From Ruminococcus sp. (lineage in GTDB: Bacteria > Bacillota > Clostridia > Oscillospirales > Ruminococcaceae): 64,000 bases of DNA. Below are positions 54,551 through 62,974 of this stretch, in pieces. How positions within the stretch are numbered: position 1 is the stretch's first letter; each line of letters starts with the position of its first letter. The position numbers and the translations under genes were made by a program. The DNA is taken from the NCBI RefSeq assembly GCF_017549005.1, contig NZ_JAFYYT010000003.1:62001-126000 (forward strand), in the 5' to 3' direction. The notes beneath the pieces were generated by a model. The model did no database searches, was not told where the DNA came from, and saw only the letters and a program-made list of their open reading frames with translations.

Positions 54551-55953
54551 TGGCTAAAAAGAGTATCACCAGGCGCTGGATAGTCAACAACTTAGGCGTT
54601 GTTGTGCTTGCGCTGCTTGTCATAGATATGGCAATAATCTACGCGATACAGAATTATTTCTATAACTCTGCAAAGCAGTACCTCGTATCGAAGCTCAATG
54701 CCGTTACGAGCGTGCTGAGTATGCATTCGCAGGACAGCTCCTCCAACTTTTCGGCTGAGATGAGAAAAATGCTGGAGACCTTCAACGAGAAGGACAAAAT
54801 AGAGCTTATGGCGATAAATTCAAAGGGCAGAGTCGTGCTTACCTCATCGGGATTTTCTCCCGACGCGGACGACCCCATGCCCGATTACGATGAAGCTCTC
54901 GAAAAGAGCGAGGGAGACCACGTTTACAAGCTCAGAGGCGGCGAAAAGATACTTGCGGTATCTGTTCCCATAAGCTCCATGAGCAGCGAGTACAGCGCGG
55001 TAAGAATGGTGACGTCACTGACGGCGATAGACGAGACTATCAAGAATTACGCTCTTGCGGCTTCGGTGGTATGCGTTGTGATAATCTTTATCATAATAGC
55101 TACCGGTCTGTACTTCGCAGGCTCTATCGTAAGACCGATACAGCAGATAAGCGGTATCGCCCGTAAATTCGCAATGGGCGACTTCTCGACACGTATCGAC
55201 AACGACAGCGACGATGAGATAGGCGACCTCTGTACTGCCATTAACAATATGGCTGACGAGCTCTCCGCCACGGAGGCTATGAAGAATGAGTTCATATCCT
55301 CGGTTTCTCATGAGCTGAGAACTCCTCTCACCGCCATAAAGGGCTGGGCTGAGACCCTTATGATAGACGGGGGAGGAAGTCCCGACACCATGAAGAAGGG
55401 CGTAGGAGTAATAGTCAACGAGACAGAGCGACTTTCGCAGATGGTCGAGGAGCTCCTTGACTTCTCGCGTATGCAGAACGGTCATTTTACCCTGCAGAAC
55501 GCAAATATGGACGTTCTTGCGGAGCTCGGCGACGCTGTGCTCATATACAGCGACAAGGCAAGACGCGAGGACAAGGAGATAATCTACAGCGAGCCCGAGA
55601 TGCTCCCCTTCGTATTCGGCGACAAGAACCGCATACGCCAGGTGTTCATAAATGTTATAGACAACGCCATAAAGTATTCCTCGGCAGGGGATACTGTTAC
55701 CATAATAGCTTATGAAAAGGGCGGAAACGTCATCATAAGCGTAGCCGATACGGGCTGCGGCATAAAGAAATCCGACCTTGCGAAGGTAAAGACCAAGTTC
55801 TACAAGGCAAATCATACACGCAGAGGTTCGGGAATAGGTCTTGCCGTTGCGGACGAGATAATCAGTATGCACGGCGGTACTATGGACATAACCAGCGAGG
55901 GCGAGGGAAAGGGTACGACCGTTATCATTACTCTCCCTGCTGTAAAGCAATAG
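54550..55953 (+). CDS. Sensor histidine kinase
   Basis: 467 residues. Membrane helix 1 at about 11-33, an extracytoplasmic sensor domain (34-168), helix 2 at about 171-192, HAMP (193-245), phospho-His 254 in SSVSHELRTPL, then the ATPase domain with N-box NVIDNAIKYS, G1 DTGCGI and G2 GSGIGLAVADEI. Start ATG overlaps the regulator stop (TAATG). It pairs with the response regulator upstream. The order and domains are like those of WalK/PhoR-type kinases without a PAS domain. Confidence 0.95.
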   Translation: MAKKSITRRWIVNNLGVVVLALLVIDMAIIYAIQNYFYNSAKQYLVSKLNAVTSVLSMHSQDSSSNFSAEMRKMLETFNEKDKIELMAINSKGRVVLTSSGFSPDADDPMPDYDEALEKSEGDHVYKLRGGEKILAVSVPISSMSSEYSAVRMVTSLTAIDETIKNYALAASVVCVVIIFIIIATGLYFAGSIVRPIQQISGIARKFAMGDFSTRIDNDSDDEIGDLCTAINNMADELSATEAMKNEFISSVSHELRTPLTAIKGWAETLMIDGGGSPDTMKKGVGVIVNETERLSQMVEELLDFSRMQNGHFTLQNANMDVLAELGDAVLIYSDKARREDKEIIYSEPEMLPFVFGDKNRIRQVFINVIDNAIKYSSAGDTVTIIAYEKGGNVIISVADTGCGIKKSDLAKVKTKFYKANHTRRGSGIGLAVADEIISMHGGTMDITSEGEGKGTTVIITLPAVKQ

Positions 55954-55989
55954 GACAGATACGATAATTGATCCAAAAAAGGTGAAAAC

Positions 55990-57000
55990 ATGGGAAAAAG
56001 CAATAATACACAGGAAAAATTCAAGTCAAAGATAGGCGGTCAGGCTCTTATCGAGGGCATAATGATGCTGGGACCCAATAAGGGCGCAATGGCGTGCCGT
56101 CTTCCCGACGGTACCGTAGACCTGGAAACATGGGACGAAAACAACGGCAAAAGCGCTCCGTGGTACAGGAAAGTGCCGCTGGTGAGAGGCTGTACGAACT
56201 TTGTCATATCACTTGTCAAGGGCTATAAGTACATGATGAAGTCTGCGGAAAAGCAGATGCCCGAGGACGAGGAAGAAGAAAAGGACAAGAAGAATAAGGA
56301 CGAAAAGTCCGGAGCCGCTGCTGCTGACAGCACGGCAGCTCCCGGGGAAGAAAAGAAAAAGGAAAAGGAAAAGGAGGGCTCGGGCTACGACATATTCATG
56401 TATCTCGGTATACTTTTCGGCGTAGTCATGGCTATCGGTCTTTTCGTAATGCTCCCGAAGTGGATAGTCGGACTTATCCCCTCTGTCAAGGAACACCGCT
56501 TCCTGCGCTCTCTCCTGGAGGGACTGGTGAAGATAACCCTTTTCGTTGTATATATGTACCTTACAAGCCTGATGAAGGATATCCGCAGGCAGTTCATGTA
56601 TCACGGCGCAGAGCACAAGACCATTGCCTGCCATGAGGCTGAGCTCCCGCTTACTGTGGAGAATATCCGCAAGCAGAGCCGCTTCCACAAGCGCTGCGGT
56701 ACGAGCTTCATATTCATAGTGCTCATAGTCAGCATATTCGTGATGTGCTTCGTGCCCTTCACGGTGACCTGGCAGCGTATCGTGGCTTCACTGGTGCTCC
56801 TGCCCCTCGTTGTCGGCATCTCCTACGAGTGCATACGCCTTGCAGGCAATAACGACAACCTCTTCACACGCATACTTTCTGCTCCCGGACTTGCCATGCA
56901 GCGCATAACCACACGCGAGCCCGACGACAGCATGATAGAGATAGCAATTGCTGCTATGACCCCATGTATCCCCTCTGACAAGGAGGAGGACAAGTGGTGA
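55990..57000 (+). CDS. DUF1385 membrane protein
   Basis: 336 residues. N-terminal GGQALIEGIMMLGP (about 13-26) and MYHGAEHKTIACHEAELPLTVENI with the conserved His/Glu cluster near 213-236 identify the DUF1385 family, metal-dependent by look and with about four membrane helices. An insert of ~50 Lys/Glu/Asp residues (about 92-135) interrupts the first third; it is low-complexity and likely disordered. The family often lies next to prmC, as it does here. Function unproven. Confidence 0.88.
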   Translation: MGKSNNTQEKFKSKIGGQALIEGIMMLGPNKGAMACRLPDGTVDLETWDENNGKSAPWYRKVPLVRGCTNFVISLVKGYKYMMKSAEKQMPEDEEEEKDKKNKDEKSGAAAADSTAAPGEEKKKEKEKEGSGYDIFMYLGILFGVVMAIGLFVMLPKWIVGLIPSVKEHRFLRSLLEGLVKITLFVVYMYLTSLMKDIRRQFMYHGAEHKTIACHEAELPLTVENIRKQSRFHKRCGTSFIFIVLIVSIFVMCFVPFTVTWQRIVASLVLLPLVVGISYECIRLAGNNDNLFTRILSAPGLAMQRITTREPDDSMIEIAIAAMTPCIPSDKEEDKW

Positions 57001-57854
57001 CCCGAGGCGAGCTTTTTGCTCAGTGCCGCGGTCTTATCGCACTGCGCGACGAGGAGTCTGCAGATTTTGACACGACTTGTATCTTTCAGGATATGCTGGG
57101 GGAGAAGTTCCCCATGTTCGCTCCGAAAGAGCCCGTTCCCGACGGGAAGGCGGCGGAGATACTCTCCCTTGCAAAGCGCCGTTCCGAGGGATATCCCCTG
57201 CAGTATCTGCTGGGACAGTGGGAGTTCTGGGGCTGCAATTTCAGAATAGGCGAGGGTGTGCTCATACCCCGTCCCGATACGGAGACCCTTGTGGAACAGG
57301 TGCTTGACATCTGCCGCAGGGAAGGTCTCACAGCGCCGAAGATTGCCGACCTTTGCAGCGGCAGCGGCTGTATAGCCGTAGCCCTGAAAAAGGAGCTCCC
57401 ACAGGCGGAGGTTTACGCTGTGGAGCTGTCGGAAAAGGCGCTTTATTACCTAAGACAGAACACGGAGCTCAACGGCTGCGGTGATATAAGGATAATCAGC
57501 GGAGATGTGCTGAAAAGTGAGACTGCCCGTCAGATAACGGGTCTCGATGTACTTGTGAGCAATCCTCCTTATCTCACGGCACAGGACATGAGCGAGCTCA
57601 TGACGGAGGTCAGATACGAGCCTGAGTCCGCACTTTTCGGCGGCGAGGACGGTCTCGATTTCTACAGAGCCGTTACAGAGCTGTGGAAAAGCTCTGTGAA
57701 GTCAGGCGGTTTTATCGCCTATGAGTTCGGTCTCGGACAGCATGACGCCGTAAAGGCGATACTCGAAAGGAACGGCTTCGGCAATGTGGAACTGAAACGT
57801 GACGGCGGCGGTATCATAAGAACGGCAGCCGCTGTTAAAGCCCTTAGCCTTTAG
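56994..57854 (+). CDS. prmC: Release factor glutamine methyltransferase
   Basis: 286 residues. It methylates the GGQ glutamine of peptide release factors. N-terminal helical domain, SAM motif ADLCSGSGCIAVALK (about 115-129) and the substrate motif NPPY in VSNPPYLT. The start is GTG 56994 after AGGAGGAGG, overlapping the DUF1385 stop; a second GTG follows directly and is equally possible. The last codons (GTT AAA GCC CTT AGC CTT TAG) lie inside a heptamer repeat array. Confidence 0.94.
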   Translation: MVTRGELFAQCRGLIALRDEESADFDTTCIFQDMLGEKFPMFAPKEPVPDGKAAEILSLAKRRSEGYPLQYLLGQWEFWGCNFRIGEGVLIPRPDTETLVEQVLDICRREGLTAPKIADLCSGSGCIAVALKKELPQAEVYAVELSEKALYYLRQNTELNGCGDIRIISGDVLKSETARQITGLDVLVSNPPYLTAQDMSELMTEVRYEPESALFGGEDGLDFYRAVTELWKSSVKSGGFIAYEFGLGQHDAVKAILERNGFGNVELKRDGGGIIRTAAAVKALSL

Positions 57855-57855
57855 C
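57835..57855. repeat. Three 7-mers forming the prmC 3' end
   Basis: TTAAAGC, CCTTAGC and CTTTAGC in register. They encode the last residues and the stop of prmC, so the array has become part of the gene, as at the hydE end. Confidence 0.5.
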
Positions 57856-57863
57856 CATATTTT

Positions 57864-57908
57864 TAGGGGTCGGCGTCCCTTAACGGACTGCCAAAGACAG
57901 CCCCTACA
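57864..57908. repeat. Degenerate TAGGGG...CCCCTACA element
   Basis: Left end TAGGGGTCGGCG and right end CAGCCCCTACA, 45 bases in all, with an inner imperfect palindrome. It belongs with the elements at 9870, 27014 and 37200 by its ends. Confidence 0.45.
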
Positions 57909-57955
57909 AGAGCAAATTATTCAGTCATTCGTTGAGCTGAAAGAAAGGATGATCC

Positions 57956-58576
57956 ATGAAGATAGCGGTATTCTCTGACATTCACGGAAACCTCAGAGCA
58001 TTGAAAGCAGTCCTTGAACGGATAAAAGCGCAGGCTCCCGACAAAACGGTGTTTTTAGGGGATATTTTTCAGCGCGGCAATGAAGAATCTGAGTGCCTTG
58101 AGCTGCTGAAATCAAGCGATATAGTCTGTTTAAAGGGCAACTGCGAGCTTTATGCGGAACACGGAGTCGATGTGGATCCCGATGTGGAACATCTCAGGGA
58201 GTATTACGACGGTGTGAGAAAAAGACTTACAGCCGAACAGATGGAGTTCATCAGGAAGATGCCGCTGTTCTTTGAGATCGAAAGTCATGGACATAAGCTG
58301 CATTTTTCGCATTTCCTGTTCCTCGGTATCGAAAAGCCGTACCCGTTTTTACCGCTGTCAAGCCTGAAAAACGGCGAGTTCGACAAGGCCTGCGAAAGCG
58401 GATACGTAAAGGGATACGACCTGGCTGTGGTCGGTCATTGTCATGAGAATTTCGTAAAGGGAAATGTAGTTTCTGTTTCGGCTTCGGGTCTGGAGGGAGC
58501 TTCATGGCTTCTCATCGAAGTAAACGGGGATTCAGTGGATTTTGAGCGCTTCAGCCTTGATTCAGTTCAGAGTTGA
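57956..58576 (+). CDS. YfcE/MJ0936-type metallophosphoesterase
   Basis: 206 residues. Metal motifs of the calcineurin-like fold are in order: FSDIHGNLRAL (DxH, about 5-15), FLGDIFQRG (GD), LKGNCE (GNCE/GNHD), FSHFLFLG (His) and GHCHENF (GHxH). It should hydrolyse phosphodiesters; the true substrate cannot be read from sequence. RBS GAAAGGA. It is transcribed towards recA with a 127-base gap. Confidence 0.9.
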   Translation: MKIAVFSDIHGNLRALKAVLERIKAQAPDKTVFLGDIFQRGNEESECLELLKSSDIVCLKGNCELYAEHGVDVDPDVEHLREYYDGVRKRLTAEQMEFIRKMPLFFEIESHGHKLHFSHFLFLGIEKPYPFLPLSSLKNGEFDKACESGYVKGYDLAVVGHCHENFVKGNVVSVSASGLEGASWLLIEVNGDSVDFERFSLDSVQS

Positions 58577-58650
58577 TGTGTTCGCTCCGCTCATACCGAT
58601 CAGGCGATACCATAACTTTCAACTTTTCATTTTTAAGAAAAAACAATAGA

Positions 58651-58679
58651 TTTTCAGGTACATTAAAGCTTAATATACT
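58651..58679 (+). promoter_or_regulatory. Possible recA promoter
   Basis: TTTTCA (58651-58656), 17 bases, TATACT (58674-58679), 25 bases before the ATG. The -35 is weak. No Gram-positive LexA box is visible in the 130 bases before recA. Confidence 0.4.
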
Positions 58680-58703
58680 ATAATATATACGGAGGAAATA
58701 CCA

Positions 58704-59885
58704 ATGGCAAAGAAGGAACTTGCTAAAAAGCCGACAGTCGTCAGAGTTACCGCTGTGGAGGACAAGAAAGCCGCTCTCGACGGAGCTCTCAAGCAGATAG
58801 AAAAGAAGTACGGCGCAGGCGCTGTTATGCGTCTCGGTCAGACAAAGACACTTAATGTTGACGCTATCCCCACAGGCTCCATGACCCTCGATATGGCGCT
58901 GGGTATAGGCGGCGTGCCGAGAGGACGTATCGTTGAGATATACGGTCCCGAGAGCTCGGGTAAGACCACGGTTGCGCTGTCCATAGTCGCACAGGCTCAG
59001 AAGGCAGGCGGAGAAGCCGCATTCATCGACGTCGAGCACGCTCTCGATCCGGTTTATGCACAGGCTCTCGGCGTAAATATCGAAAATCTTCTCGTTTCAC
59101 AGCCTGACAGCGGCGAACAGGCTCTCGAGATCGCGGAGGCTCTTATCCGCTCGGGCGCTATCGACGTTATCGTACTTGACTCTATCGCCGCTATGACCAC
59201 CCGTGCCGAGATCGACGGCGAAATGGGCGATCTCCATGTTGGACAGCTGGCAAGACTCATGTCTCAGGCTATGAGAAAGCTCACAGCGGCTATATCCAAG
59301 TCCAACTGCGTTGCAATATTCATCAATCAGATACGCGAAAAGATTGGCGTTATGTACGGAAATCCCGAGACTACCCCCGGCGGACGCGCCCTCAAGTTCT
59401 ATGCGTCGGTGCGTATCGACGTAAGAAAGGGCGAGGTCATCAAGTCGGGCACCGATATCATCGGTGCGACCACAAAGTGCAAGATAGTCAAGAACAAGGT
59501 AGCTCCGCCGTTCAAGGAGTGTCAGTTCGACCTTATGTACGGCAGCGGTATCTCACGTACAGGAGAAGTTCTCGACCTTGCCGTTGACCTCGATATCATA
59601 AAGAAGGGCGGCTCGTGGTTCAGCTACAAGGATCAGAAGCTGGGACAGGGACGCGATAACGTCAAGGAACTGCTCCAGAACGACGAAAAGCTCATGAAGG
59701 AGATAGAGGAGCAGATACTCGCTCATAAGGATGAGTTGGCAAATGCGGCTCCGAAGAAGAGCAAGCCTGCGGAAAAGGCTGTTCCCGAGGGTGAGGACGG
59801 CGCTCAGGAGAGAGGAGCTTCCGGGGAGGACGTTCTCGCAAGCTTTGACGATAACTTTGAGGAGTTCACTCCTGCCGAAGAATAA
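58704..59885 (+). CDS. recA: RecA recombinase
   Basis: 393 residues. DNA strand exchange and SOS co-protease. Walker [11 protein letters not shown] (81-90), Walker [13 protein letters not shown], the L2 region [20 protein letters not shown] and the C-terminal domain are complete. The N-terminus is longer than in E. coli by about 20 residues (Lys-rich), and the C-terminal tail is acidic ([12 protein letters not shown]). GGAGGAAA before the ATG. recX follows with a one-base overlap. Confidence 0.98.
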   Translation: MAKKELAKKPTVVRVTAVEDKKAALDGALKQIEKKYGAGAVMRLGQTKTLNVDAIPTGSMTLDMALGIGGVPRGRIVEIYGPESSGKTTVALSIVAQAQKAGGEAAFIDVEHALDPVYAQALGVNIENLLVSQPDSGEQALEIAEALIRSGAIDVIVLDSIAAMTTRAEIDGEMGDLHVGQLARLMSQAMRKLTAAISKSNCVAIFINQIREKIGVMYGNPETTPGGRALKFYASVRIDVRKGEVIKSGTDIIGATTKCKIVKNKVAPPFKECQFDLMYGSGISRTGEVLDLAVDLDIIKKGGSWFSYKDQKLGQGRDNVKELLQNDEKLMKEIEEQILAHKDELANAAPKKSKPAEKAVPEGEDGAQERGASGEDVLASFDDNFEEFTPAEE

Positions 59886-60526
59886 TGAAGATAACATCTG
59901 TTACGCGATACAAGGGCTCGACCTATGAGGCGGAGCTCGACGACGGGCGAAAGCTCTATCTCCATGCGGATATCATCACGGATTTCGGCATACGGGCAGG
60001 CATGGAGACAGACCGCGATACGCTGCGGAAAATAGTATATGCTTCCAACTTTCGCAGAGCCTATCAGAGAGCGCTCTATCTGCTGGATTACAGGGACTAT
60101 ACCTATTCAGAAATGTTTGAGAAGCTCATAGGCAACTACAAGAGCGAACCGCTTTGCACGGCGGTAATGAAAAGGCTCACGGAGCACGGCTTTATAGACG
60201 ATGTGCGCTATGCGGAGCGTATGGCGCGTAAGCTCGTGGAAATAAAGCGCTTCGGCTATCGCCGCTGCAAGAGAGAGCTCATGCAGAAGGGGCTTAGCGA
60301 GTTCATCGCTGTGGACGCCCTCGAAGCTTACGGCGATACCTTCGGGGAGAACCTTTCGGAGCTCCTCAGAGCAAAGTATTCCCGTTATCTTACAGACCGT
60401 GAGGACAGAAAAACGATAGAAAAGGTCAAAAGCGCACTTGTTCGGTACGGCTACGGCTTTACTGAGATAAACAAAGCCGTTAAGGAGTATTTTGACTGCG
60501 CGGAGGACCTTGAGGAGGAAAACTGA
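59885..60526 (+). CDS. recX: RecX regulatory protein
   Basis: 213 residues made of tandem three-helix repeats (ALYLLDYRDYTYSEMFEKLI; MKRLTEHGFIDDVRYAERMARKLVEIKRFGYRRCKRELMQKG in part). It binds in the RecA filament groove and limits RecA activity. The TAATG overlap with recA couples their translation. No strong RBS of its own. Confidence 0.92.
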   Translation: MKITSVTRYKGSTYEAELDDGRKLYLHADIITDFGIRAGMETDRDTLRKIVYASNFRRAYQRALYLLDYRDYTYSEMFEKLIGNYKSEPLCTAVMKRLTEHGFIDDVRYAERMARKLVEIKRFGYRRCKRELMQKGLSEFIAVDALEAYGDTFGENLSELLRAKYSRYLTDREDRKTIEKVKSALVRYGYGFTEINKAVKEYFDCAEDLEEEN

Positions 60527-60527
60527 T

Positions 60528-61859
60528 ATGGCGATCAAGGTGGGCATGGTGTCCCTTGGCTGCTCGAAAAATCTTGTTGACTCTGAGCGTATGCTTTACA
60601 AGCTCAGAAAGCACGGCTACAAGCTGGTCACAGAGCCCGGTCTTGCAGACGTTGCGGTAGTCAATACCTGCGGCTTCATAAAGGCTGCTAAGGAAGAAGC
60701 TATTGAAACTATCCTCGAGCTGGGAAAGCTCAAGGAGGAGGGCAGTCTCAGAAAGATAATAATCACAGGCTGTCTTGTGGAAAGATACAAGGAGGAGGCT
60801 GCTGAGCAGTTCCCCGAGGCCGACGCCGTTGTCGGCATAGGCGATACAAAGGATATTGTGGATATACTCGACCATGTCCTTGCTGATGAAAGAGTGGTGC
60901 GTTTTGCGCCGAAGCTCGACGCGGAGCTCTGCGGCGAAAGAATATTGTCAACCCTGCCTTTCTTTACTTACCTGAAAGTGGCGGAGGGCTGCTCGAATTG
61001 CTGTACCTACTGCGCTATTCCCATGATAAGGGGAAAGTTCAGGAGCGTTCCTATGGAAAAGCTCATTGAAGAGGCAAGGTTCCTTGCGGAAAACGGCGTT
61101 ACCGAGCTTGTTGTCATCGCGCAGGATACGGCTCTCTACGGAAAGGACCTCTACGGCGAGCCTAAGCTTGCGGAGCTTCTCACAAAGCTTTGCAGGATAG
61201 ACGGCCTCCGATGGATACGTACACTTTACTGCTATCCCGAGCGCATAACTGACGAGCTTCTTGACGTTATCGCCCGTGAGGACAAGCTGGTGAAGTACCT
61301 GGAGATACCTATACAGCACTGTAACGGCGAAATACTTTCGCGTATGAACCGCTGGGGCGATACGGAAAAGCTGGAGGCGCTGTTCAGGCATATCCGTGAG
61401 AAGGTGCCGAATATAATACTCAGGACAACTCTTATTACAGGTTTCCCGGGAGAGACCGAGGAGCAGTTCGAGGAGCTTGCCGAGTTTGTGAAGAGAGTAC
61501 GTTTCGACAGGCTGGGCTGTTTTGCCTATTCCCGTGAGGAGGGCACAAAGGCTTATGACTTCCCCGACCAGATAGACGAGGAGACAGCGGCTCACCGCGC
61601 AGATATAATCATGGAGCAGCAGATGCTCATAAGCTGCGAAAACAACGAAAAGCTCATGGGTGCAGAGCTTGAAGCGGTCGTTGAGGGCTTCGACAAGTTC
61701 GGTGAGTGCTGGTTCGGCAGAACACAGCTCGACGCCCCCGATATAGACGGAAAGGTATTCTTTACCTCCGCAAAGCCCCTTGCGGTCGGCGATCATGTTC
61801 AGATCAGGATCACCGATACGCTTGATTATGATCTTATAGGAGAGGTGATAGGCCAATGA
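60528..61859 (+). CDS. rimO: Ribosomal protein S12 methylthiotransferase
   Basis: 443 residues. Radical-SAM enzyme that adds a methylthio group to Asp of S12. N-terminal UPF0004 domain with SLGCSKNLVDSE (Cys) and VNTCGFI, radical-SAM motif CSNCCTYC (about 147-154), GFPGETEEQFE, and a C-terminal TRAM domain. ATG 60528 follows GAGGAGG; an upstream frame overlapping recX is not used. Next to recX-recA and overlapping pgsA by four bases. Confidence 0.95.
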   Translation: MAIKVGMVSLGCSKNLVDSERMLYKLRKHGYKLVTEPGLADVAVVNTCGFIKAAKEEAIETILELGKLKEEGSLRKIIITGCLVERYKEEAAEQFPEADAVVGIGDTKDIVDILDHVLADERVVRFAPKLDAELCGERILSTLPFFTYLKVAEGCSNCCTYCAIPMIRGKFRSVPMEKLIEEARFLAENGVTELVVIAQDTALYGKDLYGEPKLAELLTKLCRIDGLRWIRTLYCYPERITDELLDVIAREDKLVKYLEIPIQHCNGEILSRMNRWGDTEKLEALFRHIREKVPNIILRTTLITGFPGETEEQFEELAEFVKRVRFDRLGCFAYSREEGTKAYDFPDQIDEETAAHRADIIMEQQMLISCENNEKLMGAELEAVVEGFDKFGECWFGRTQLDAPDIDGKVFFTSAKPLAVGDHVQIRITDTLDYDLIGEVIGQ

Positions 61860-62440
61860 ACCTGCCAAATAAGCTGACTCTTCTCAGAGTCTTTCTTATT
61901 CCGTTCTTCCTTTTATTCATGTATTTAAACTTACCATTTCACTTTGCAATAGCGCTGGTCATCTTCGGAATTGCTTCTATAACCGATGCTCTTGACGGAA
62001 AGATCGCAAGATCGAGAAATCTTGTGACCAATTTCGGCAAATTCCTCGATCCGTTGGCAGATAAGGTGCTCGTTATCGCTGCCCTTGCAGTATTTGTTGA
62101 GTTCAGAGAGGTGAATATGAGCGCTATTCCGTTCATAATCATTACCGCAAGAGAATTTATGGTATCGGGTCTGAGACTTCTTGCCGCAAACAGCGGCATA
62201 GTCGTTGCCGCAGGAATATGGGGCAAGCTGAAAACTGCCTTTACCATGATAGCTATCGTGGCTATACTCTTCTGGCTCAGTCTCTGCTTTGATTTTGAAA
62301 TTGGTTTCCCGCTGGAGTTCAGAAACGCTGTGGATAATGTACTTATCCCCGTGCTTATATGGATATCTGCGGTTCTTACCGTTATTTCCGGAGTCGTTTA
62401 CCTCAAGGGCTACTGGAACCTTATCGACTCGGACAAGTAA
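61856..62440 (+). CDS. pgsA: CDP-diacylglycerol-glycerol-3-phosphate phosphatidyltransferase
   Basis: 194 residues, four to six membrane helices. It makes phosphatidylglycerol phosphate. The CDP-alcohol phosphotransferase motif D-G-x2-A-R-x8-G-x3-D-x3-D is complete: DALDGKIARSRNLVTNFGKF then LDPLADK (about residues 41-66). The start overlaps the rimO stop (ATGA), a pairing common in Firmicutes. Confidence 0.95.
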   Translation: MNLPNKLTLLRVFLIPFFLLFMYLNLPFHFAIALVIFGIASITDALDGKIARSRNLVTNFGKFLDPLADKVLVIAALAVFVEFREVNMSAIPFIIITAREFMVSGLRLLAANSGIVVAAGIWGKLKTAFTMIAIVAILFWLSLCFDFEIGFPLEFRNAVDNVLIPVLIWISAVLTVISGVVYLKGYWNLIDSDK

Positions 62441-62468
62441 GCACCGGTCTCTTTGAAAGGAGAATAAA

Positions 62469-62864
62469 ATGAAACACTGTGCAGGTCAGGTAAAATACCT
62501 TGCGGCTATAAAGGAATTATCAGAAAAAGAGGAATGCGTCCGCTGCGTCAGCATATCCCGTCATCTTGGCGTTTCAAGACCCAGCGTCAGCAAAATGCTC
62601 AGATGTCTCGCAAACTGCGGACTGGTATATGAGGACTTCTGCAACAGCGTGGTGCTCACTCCCGAGGGTGAGGAGACCGTGGAGAGACTTTTTTCCTCGT
62701 TTGACGAGGTGTATACGTTCTTCCACAGGTTCCTGAAGCTGCCCCGCGAGGAGGCTCACGAGCAGGCGATAAAGTTCATCACGGAGTTTCCGCAGGATAC
62801 CAGCGAGCGCGTGAAAACGCTTATCAGGCGCACTCTCAGCAAGAAGCAGACGAGTGGGCAGTGA
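62469..62864 (+). CDS. DtxR/MntR-like regulator with degenerate metal site
   Basis: 131 residues. The N-terminal winged HTH (about 20-65, ISRHLGVSRPSVSKMLRCLANCGLV) and LTPEGEE match the DtxR/MntR family. The dimerisation half is short (about 70-120), and the usual metal ligands are poorly kept: the His of the RHxLLxxFL segment is not at its place in FDEVYTFFHRFL, and the EGIEHHLS-type block reads IKFITEFPQDT. It may sense something other than Mn/Fe, or no metal. RBS GAAAGGAG. Promoter shared with pgsA cannot be excluded. Confidence 0.75.
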   Translation: MKHCAGQVKYLAAIKELSEKEECVRCVSISRHLGVSRPSVSKMLRCLANCGLVYEDFCNSVVLTPEGEETVERLFSSFDEVYTFFHRFLKLPREEAHEQAIKFITEFPQDTSERVKTLIRRTLSKKQTSGQ

Positions 62865-62893
62865 AATCAGTTGTAAGTGAACAGTGATCAGCA

Positions 62894-62916
62894 GGGCGGC
62901 TCTGCCGCCCTTTTTT
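62894..62916 (+). terminator. Terminator after the DtxR-like gene
   Basis: GGGCGGC, loop TCT, GCCGCCC, then six T (62911-62916). Confidence 0.92.
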
Positions 62917-62930
62917 GTTCCGTATAATGC

Positions 62931-62958
62931 AAAAAGGACGCCCGTTGGGCGTCCTTTT
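62931..62958 (-). terminator. Bidirectional terminator at the htpG end
   Basis: AAAAA-GGACGCCC-GTT-GGGCGTCC-TTTT: both strands end in a T-run. It mainly serves htpG on the minus strand. Confidence 0.9.
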
Positions 62959-62974
62959 AAACTAATGGTACAGT

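Noticed and set aside
55015-55950. 311-codon minus-strand frame opposite the histidine kinase
   Set aside because: The kinase on the plus strand has all expected motifs; the antisense product has none.
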